64,000 bases of DNA, taken from Mycobacterium kansasii ATCC 12478 (GTDB lineage Bacteria > Actinomycetota > Actinomycetes > Mycobacteriales > Mycobacteriaceae). Made by a program: the position numbers and the translations under genes. Positions within the stretch are counted from its first letter, which is position 1, and every line of letters starts with the position of its first letter. Shown here piece after piece: positions 62,689 to 64,000 of the stretch. Location: positions 1,240,001 to 1,304,000 of the forward strand of contig NC_022663.1 of assembly GCF_000157895.3 (NCBI RefSeq), written 5' to 3'. The notes under the pieces are model-generated. The model did no database searches, had not been told where the DNA came from, and saw only the letters and a list, made by a program, of their open reading frames with translations.

Positions 62689-63837
62689 ATGGATCACCAC
62701 CAGCTCATCGACCTCACCCGCCGTGCCCTGAAGCTCGCCCGCGACCAGACCACGGACCTGGCACCGCGGCAGCATACGGTCCACGCGCGGGAGTACACCT
62801 CCCTCGAGCGCCACGAACGCGACCGGGCCATGCTGATGTCCAGCCCGCAACTGGTCGGCTACGTCTCCGAGCTGCCGCGGCCCGGCTCGTATTGCACCAA
62901 GACGGTGCTGGGGCGATCCGTGCTGCTGACCAGGACGTCGGACGGCTCGGTGCGGGCCTTCGACAATGTCTGCCTGCACCGGCAGGCGCAGGTGGCGACC
63001 GGATGTGGCACCGCGAAGCGGTTTAGCTGCCCCTACCACGCCTGGACGTATGACAACAGCGGGCGATTGGTCGGACTGCCGGGTCGGGAGGGCTTTCCCG
63101 AGATGACGTTGAAGGACGACGGCTTGACCAGGCTTCCGGCCACCGAATTCGCCGGCTTTCTGTGGGTTGCACTGGACCCGGGCGCCACCCTGGACATCGC
63201 AACCCACCTGGGACCGCTGGCCGGCGAACTCGACTCATGGGGAATCGGGCACTGGTCCCCACTGGGCGAGAAGGTGCTCGACTCGCGGATCAACTGGAAG
63301 CTGGCGATCGACACATTTTCGGAGAACTACCACTTCGCCACGGTGCACAAGCAAACCTTCGCCACCATCGCCCGCAGCAATTGCACGGTTTTCGACTCCT
63401 ATGGACCGCACCACCGATTGATCTTTCCGCTGAACACCATCATGGAGCTGGACACCGCGCCCGAAGACCAGTGGAATCCGTTCCACCACATGGTCGTGAT
63501 CTACGCGCTGTTTCCCAACATCGTGCTGTCGGTGACGATCGCCAACGGCGAGCTGTTCCGCGTTTACCCCGGTGAGAAGCCGGGCCGATCCGTCACCGTC
63601 CACCAGAACTCCACCGCGCTGGACATCTCAGATGATTCGGTGGCCACCGGCGCCCAGGCCGTATTCGAGTACGCACACGCAACGGTCCGCGACGAGGACT
63701 ATCGACTGGCCGAGTCGTTGCAAGCCAACCTCGAATCGGGCGCGCGGGAGCGACTGGTGTTCGGGCGCAACGAGCCGGGGCTACAACACCGTCACCTAGC
63801 ATGGGAGCGCGCGCTCGACGCGTTGCGCCGAGGCTGA
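62689..63837 (+). CDS. Rieske non-heme iron oxygenase, alpha subunit
   Basis: 382-residue hydroxylase-type oxygenase. The N-terminal Rieske domain binds [2Fe-2S] through C95-x-H97 (NVCLHRQ) and C114-x2-H117 (SCPYHAW). The C-terminal catalytic domain has ENYHFATVH, with His215 and His220 as iron ligands. It would hydroxylate or demethylate a ring-bearing or alkyl substrate with electrons from separate reductase and ferredoxin proteins, not encoded here. Not in this position in H37Rv as I recall, where toxin-antitoxin genes follow Rv2525c. ATG 62689 follows a weak GGGGG site. Confidence 0.9.
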   Translation: MDHHQLIDLTRRALKLARDQTTDLAPRQHTVHAREYTSLERHERDRAMLMSSPQLVGYVSELPRPGSYCTKTVLGRSVLLTRTSDGSVRAFDNVCLHRQAQVATGCGTAKRFSCPYHAWTYDNSGRLVGLPGREGFPEMTLKDDGLTRLPATEFAGFLWVALDPGATLDIATHLGPLAGELDSWGIGHWSPLGEKVLDSRINWKLAIDTFSENYHFATVHKQTFATIARSNCTVFDSYGPHHRLIFPLNTIMELDTAPEDQWNPFHHMVVIYALFPNIVLSVTIANGELFRVYPGEKPGRSVTVHQNSTALDISDDSVATGAQAVFEYAHATVRDEDYRLAESLQANLESGARERLVFGRNEPGLQHRHLAWERALDALRRG

Positions 63838-63874
63838 AGATTCGCAGCAAAAGGTCGAGAAGACTCCTGCCAAA

Positions 63875-64000
63875 TTACAGCTTCGCCGCGGGAATCTCCT
63901 GCGCCAGCGAGCCGATCAGCGCCTCGAGAACTTCACGAGAATCCTGATCACAATCGTCCGGAAGCGCTGCTGATCCCGTCCGCAACATCTCCAGGGCCTC
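63875..64000 (-). CDS. 3' end of an unidentified gene (cut by window edge)
   Basis: Open on the minus strand from the window edge to TAA at 63875-63877, reading EALEMLRTGSAALPDDCDQ then DSREVLEALIGSLAQEIPAAKL. The helical, acidic C-terminus would suit a small regulator or subunit, but there is too little to assign. It is convergent with the Rieske gene. Confidence 0.55.
   Translation of the reverse strand, partial: EALEMLRTGSAALPDDCDQDSREVLEALIGSLAQEIPAAKL

Overview
The window is a 64 kb piece of a mycobacterial chromosome. It is GC-rich, and its genes run in the same order as the Mycobacterium tuberculosis H37Rv stretch from about Rv2476c to Rv2525c (gdh, ettA-like, plsB2-plsC, lipQ, bkdABC, citE, fadE19, accA1-accD1, scoAB, fadD35, bkaR, cmrA, orn, ldtB, bcp, acpS, fas). 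It also carries a type I fatty acid synthase, PE/PPE proteins, mycolate-related enzymes and a twin-arginine cell-wall protein. Proteins are similar to but not identical with the M. tuberculosis ones I remember, and several segments differ, so this looks like a related slow-growing Mycobacterium outside the tuberculosis complex. I cannot name the species.

Layout. 1-7.2 kb: NAD-glutamate dehydrogenase (cut by the window edge), a 55-bp tandem array just upstream of it, an ABC-F translation factor and an SSB-like protein. 7.2-14.3 kb: an acyltransferase operon (plsB2, plsC, wax-ester-synthase homologue) and the esterase lipQ. 14.4-18.3 kb: a variable segment with tRNA-Arg, a PE gene, a decayed second copy of bkdC, paired GC-rich hairpins, and a PPE gene coupled to a tiny upstream reading frame. 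18.3-32.1 kb: the branched-chain keto-acid/leucine degradation cluster with its TetR repressor bkaR. Three copies of a 16-bp palindrome in its control regions are the likely repressor sites. 32.1-36.8 kb: an added luciferase-like oxidoreductase, a proline-rich membrane protein, an MFS transporter, a 62-bp tandem array filling a divergent promoter region, and cmrA. 36.8-39.3 kb: a decay island with IS3 transposase remnants, an intact PE followed by a wrecked PPE, and a split radical-SAM-like gene in AT-richer DNA. 39.5-49 kb: HerA-like ATPase, orn, tRNA-His, a frameshifted methyltransferase, ldtB, tRNA-Lys, bcp, a cysteine-rich small protein and an M20 peptidase. 47.9-51.6 kb: a MacS-type sensor kinase, its LuxR-type regulator and a DUF2339-like membrane protein, an added cassette relative to H37Rv as I recall it. 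51.6-64 kb: acpS and fas, a Tat-exported DUF1906 protein, a Rieske oxygenase and the end of an unidentified gene.

How the genes work together. The bkd cluster encodes almost a whole leucine pathway. BkdABC makes isovaleryl-CoA, FadE19 oxidises it, AccA1/AccD1 carboxylates the product, the MaoC-like hydratase and CitE convert and cleave it, and ScoAB activates the acetoacetate. AcpS supplies the phosphopantetheine arm of Fas, whose acyl-CoAs feed PlsB2/PlsC and, after extension elsewhere, the mycolate step completed by CmrA.
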